This document shows, one piece after another, positions 5,505 through 7,403 of a stretch of 7,403 bases of DNA. Position numbers and translations under genes: made by a program. Position 1 is the first letter of the stretch; each line of letters begins with the position of its first letter. A model generated the notes under the pieces. The model made no database searches and was not told where the DNA came from. It saw nothing but the letters and a program-made list of their open reading frames with translations. The stretch is from Oceanospirillaceae bacterium. GTDB lineage: Bacteria > Pseudomonadota > Gammaproteobacteria > Pseudomonadales > Balneatricaceae. Where the stretch lies: contig DPHD01000086.1 in NCBI GenBank assembly GCA_003523085.1, positions 7,844 through 15,246 of the forward strand. The letters are read 5' to 3'.

Positions 5505-6490
5505 TGCGCAAGGTAACAGTGTTAACTCAGCAATGGCCCTTACACGAACCCTTTGTCATCTCCCGCAGCGCCCCCCAGCTCAATGGTGAAGTGCTGGTGG
5601 TGGAAATCAATGAAGGGGGTTTTATTGGCCGTGGTGAATGTGAACGAGCGGACCTACTTGAGCCAGGTAGCCCCGATGTCGTGGCCGAAGTAAACTCAGT
5701 GTTATCGCAGGTAGAGGTAGGCCTTAGCCGCCACGAGCTGTTGGAAGAACTGCCGCCAGGCAATGCTCGTAATGCCATAGACTGTGCCTTGTTTGAACTA
5801 GAAGCTAAGTTGGCAGGTATTAGCGCATGCCGTTTAGCCCAACTACCATGCCCACCTAAAAGTGTGACGACGGTGTTTACCCTGTCTTTAGATACGCCTG
5901 AAAACATGGCTAAAGTCGCCAAACGAAATCAAGACCGACCCTTATTAAAGCTAAAGTTAGGACGAGACGGCGACTTGGAACGCGTGGAAGCGGTGCATCA
6001 AGCCGCGCCCAACTGCCGCTTGGTGATTGATGCAAACACAGGCTGGACTCTAGCTCAGCTCAAACAATACCTACCGCGGCTTAAACAGCTGGGGGTAGAA
6101 ATGGTGGAGCAACCTTTACCCGTGGGTCAAGATTGGCAACTCAAGGGGCTCAACCCAGAACTACCTATTTGTGCCGATGAGTCTTGTATAGATCGCACTT
6201 CTCTGGACCAACTAGAAGGCTGTTATCAAGTGGTCAATGTAAAGCTGGATAAAACCGGTGGTATGACCGAAGCCTTGGCCCTGATAAAAGAAGCTAAGTC
6301 TCGGGGTTTTGAGGTCATGGTTGGCTGTATGATTGGTACTTCCCTCGCCATGGCGCCGGCGCTATTGTTAGCACAGGAAGCCAAGTGGGTGGATATTGAT
6401 GGTCCCTTGTTACTGGCCAAGGACCATGCCGATGGGCTGGTCTATGAGGGCAGCAATGTGCATCCACCAACGGCTGACTTCTGGGGTTAG
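5504..6490 (+). CDS. dgcA: DgcA-like N-acetyl-D-glutamate racemase/epimerase (enolase superfamily)
   Basis: A 328-residue protein with the enolase-superfamily layout: an N-terminal capping domain (about 1-115) and a TIM-like barrel. Catalytic pieces appear in order: the KxK base (K149, K151) in LLKLKLG; metal ligands D176 (with N178), E202 in VEQPL and D225 in CADES; and the second base K247 in VNVKLDKTGG. A DID motif (297-299) near the C-terminus matches the DxD of dipeptide epimerases, where it contacts the substrate amino end. The family inverts the alpha-carbon through a metal-stabilised enolate. As DgcA, it would convert N-acetyl-D-glutamate to N-acetyl-L-glutamate. The alternative is an L-Ala-D/L-Glu (dipeptide) epimerase, from which it cannot be separated by motifs alone; the dgcN neighbour favours DgcA. 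The ATG at 5504-5506 overlaps the dgcN stop in TAATG, so translation is probably coupled. Confidence 0.85.
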   Translation: MRKVTVLTQQWPLHEPFVISRSAPQLNGEVLVVEINEGGFIGRGECERADLLEPGSPDVVAEVNSVLSQVEVGLSRHELLEELPPGNARNAIDCALFELEAKLAGISACRLAQLPCPPKSVTTVFTLSLDTPENMAKVAKRNQDRPLLKLKLGRDGDLERVEAVHQAAPNCRLVIDANTGWTLAQLKQYLPRLKQLGVEMVEQPLPVGQDWQLKGLNPELPICADESCIDRTSLDQLEGCYQVVNVKLDKTGGMTEALALIKEAKSRGFEVMVGCMIGTSLAMAPALLLAQEAKWVDIDGPLLLAKDHADGLVYEGSNVHPPTADFWG

Positions 6491-6515
6491 GCCTTGAATC
6501 AAGTGAGCCTACCCC
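6483..6515. terminator. Hairpin across the dgcA stop codon, possible operon end signal
   Basis: GGGG-t-TAGGC (6483-6492) pairs with GCCTACCCC (6507-6515) with one bulged T. The inner CTTGA-A-TCAAG (6493-6503) extends it to a long imperfect stem. The dgcA stop TAG (6488-6490) lies in the left arm. There is no T-run directly after the stem on either strand (the nearest is TTTT at 6532-6535), so it is not a standard intrinsic terminator. It may protect the mRNA end or assist termination between the two converging genes. Confidence 0.4.
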
Positions 6516-6566
6516 ATGAGCATAGCGAGTGTTTTGGGTATCAGGAAGACGAAAAGGTAGGTACGT

Positions 6567-7403
6567 TTAATGGCACACTTCTTCTGGAGTGTTAGCCGTT
6601 AATATGCGGTCGCTCCATAACAATAACGTATCGCAATCGGCGGCCATGATTTTTGACTGCATAGAGCCCGATATTTCACCAAATTTAGAAGTCATTAGTC
6701 GATTGAATATGGCAACCTCACCCTGCTGCATACCTTGCGCTAGCCCAATGCTTTGATTGCGTTGTGTGAACGATTCCATTTGTTTGGCCTCTTTAGGGTA
6801 ATGACGTTGATATTCTTCGAGTTCATTATTGCTTAGTTGCGTATAGATGTCGATGAAGTCCACGTACTTGTCTTGTAGATTTGGGTCGCTCTCTAGCGTA
6901 ACCAGCCCCCTAAGTGCTTGAGCATAAACGTGGATTTTATCGGCAGATTCGTATTTCATATTGGGCAAGTTAAGTCTGGCAACAATGTTGTCACTATGTT
7001 GATAATGTTGCCAGGGTAGCCGTGATAGAGTGCAGCTTAAATAGTTGAACTCTAGGTAAGTGTGACGATCACCGCCCAAACGTAAATTGATATCTAGGGT
7101 TTGGCCCCGTAAAAAAATCACCACGGGCACCACTCTAGTCGTTTTGCGTAGCTCAGACAAATCCAAACAATAGTGGGCCAAGCGGTGAGTAGAAAAACGC
7201 CTAGGGTTGGTTTCTTCTTCTAGTACAAACAAAAGGGCTTCTTTGTCGCCATTGGGCCAGATCACTTCTAACGGTACATCAAGCTCCCTAAAGCGATCAC
7301 CCAGCCGGGCTTTAAGTTGTTCTTGGCGAATGGGAGTAATACGAACGTCTGGGCCTATGGCATCGGCTTCTTCTGCGGCAAACAATCGCAAAGCTTGTAG
7401 TGG
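6567..7403 (-). CDS. Rpn-like PD-(D/E)XK nuclease/transposase-family protein with C-terminal DUF4351, 5'-partial
   Basis: The reading frame stays open to the right edge, with Pro-Leu-Gln-Ala codons before a TTG at 7389-7391, so the true start is outside the window and about 278 residues are visible. Residues below are numbered from that TTG. The stretch from LDVPLEVIWPNGDKEALLFVLEEET (37-61, here in parts: LDVPLEVIWPNG and DKEALLFVLEEET) followed by HRLAHYCLDL (69-78) matches the core of Rpn/PD-(D/E)XK proteins, with D38 and E58/E60 as candidate acidic residues; no canonical catalytic lysine is obvious. The end, RLMTSKFGEISG through LLLWSDRILTANTPEEV, matches DUF4351. Rpn proteins of E. coli are reported to promote RecA-independent recombination; many members are uncharacterised. 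It converges on dgcA with a 76-bp gap and is probably unrelated to the operon. The stop is TAA at 6567-6569. Confidence 0.72.
   Translation of the reverse strand, partial: PLQALRLFAAEEADAIGPDVRITPIRQEQLKARLGDRFRELDVPLEVIWPNGDKEALLFVLEEETNPRRFSTHRLAHYCLDLSELRKTTRVVPVVIFLRGQTLDINLRLGGDRHTYLEFNYLSCTLSRLPWQHYQHSDNIVARLNLPNMKYESADKIHVYAQALRGLVTLESDPNLQDKYVDFIDIYTQLSNNELEEYQRHYPKEAKQMESFTQRNQSIGLAQGMQQGEVAIFNRLMTSKFGEISGSMQSKIMAADCDTLLLWSDRILTANTPEEVCH

Noticed and set aside
4517..5922. Minus-strand open frames opposite dgcN and dgcA (81 and 131 codons)
   Set aside because: Both are antisense to well-supported enzymes and lack ribosome sites and recognisable motifs.
6483..6515. Standard intrinsic terminator
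   Set aside because: The stem is not followed by a T-run on either strand; it is kept only as a possible end structure at low confidence.
7389..7391. TTG as the true start of the Rpn-like gene
   Set aside because: The frame continues open to the window edge and family members carry more N-terminal sequence, so the start is most likely outside the window.

Overview
The window looks like part of a gammaproteobacterial chromosome, probably from a marine or aquatic genus of the Alteromonadales/Aeromonadales kind. That placement is an impression from protein style, roughly balanced base composition and gene families; no rRNA or other taxonomic marker is present. It holds seven protein-coding genes and no RNA genes, phage genes, CRISPR array or recognisable insertion sequence.

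Layout. Positions 1-98 carry a nested palindromic dispersed-repeat-type element whose right end supplies the stop codon of the first gene. Two minus-strand genes follow: a TauD/TfdA-type Fe(II)/2-oxoglutarate oxygenase (88-1068) and, upstream of it in transcription, a LysR-type regulator (1170-2111). A 129-bp divergent control region (2112-2240) carries a clear LysR-type operator made of three ATAGC half-sites. Rightward from it run five genes: an amino-acid periplasmic binding protein (2241-3020), two HisQ/HisM-type permeases (3039-3752, 3771-4454), a DUF1611 P-loop protein matching DgcN (4491-5504), and an enolase-superfamily epimerase matching DgcA (5504-6490). The last two overlap by one base. 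A hairpin spans the dgcA stop codon. On the other strand, a PD-(D/E)XK/DUF4351 (Rpn-like) gene converges on the operon and runs off the right edge of the window.

How the genes work together. DgcN plus DgcA is, from memory of published work, a D-glutamate catabolic pair: DgcN acetylates D-glutamate to N-acetyl-D-glutamate, and DgcA converts that to N-acetyl-L-glutamate, which can enter arginine synthesis or be deacetylated. The transporter genes in front suggest that the substrate, or a precursor, is imported from the periplasm, and the divergent LysR regulator is the likely sensor.

Two things do not fit a simple closed system. The transporter has no ATP-binding subunit in the window. The oxygenase on the regulator side has no known role in D-glutamate use. 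The novel part, if there is one, is this extended unit (uptake + DgcN/DgcA + LysR + oxygenase), not the DgcN/DgcA pair itself.
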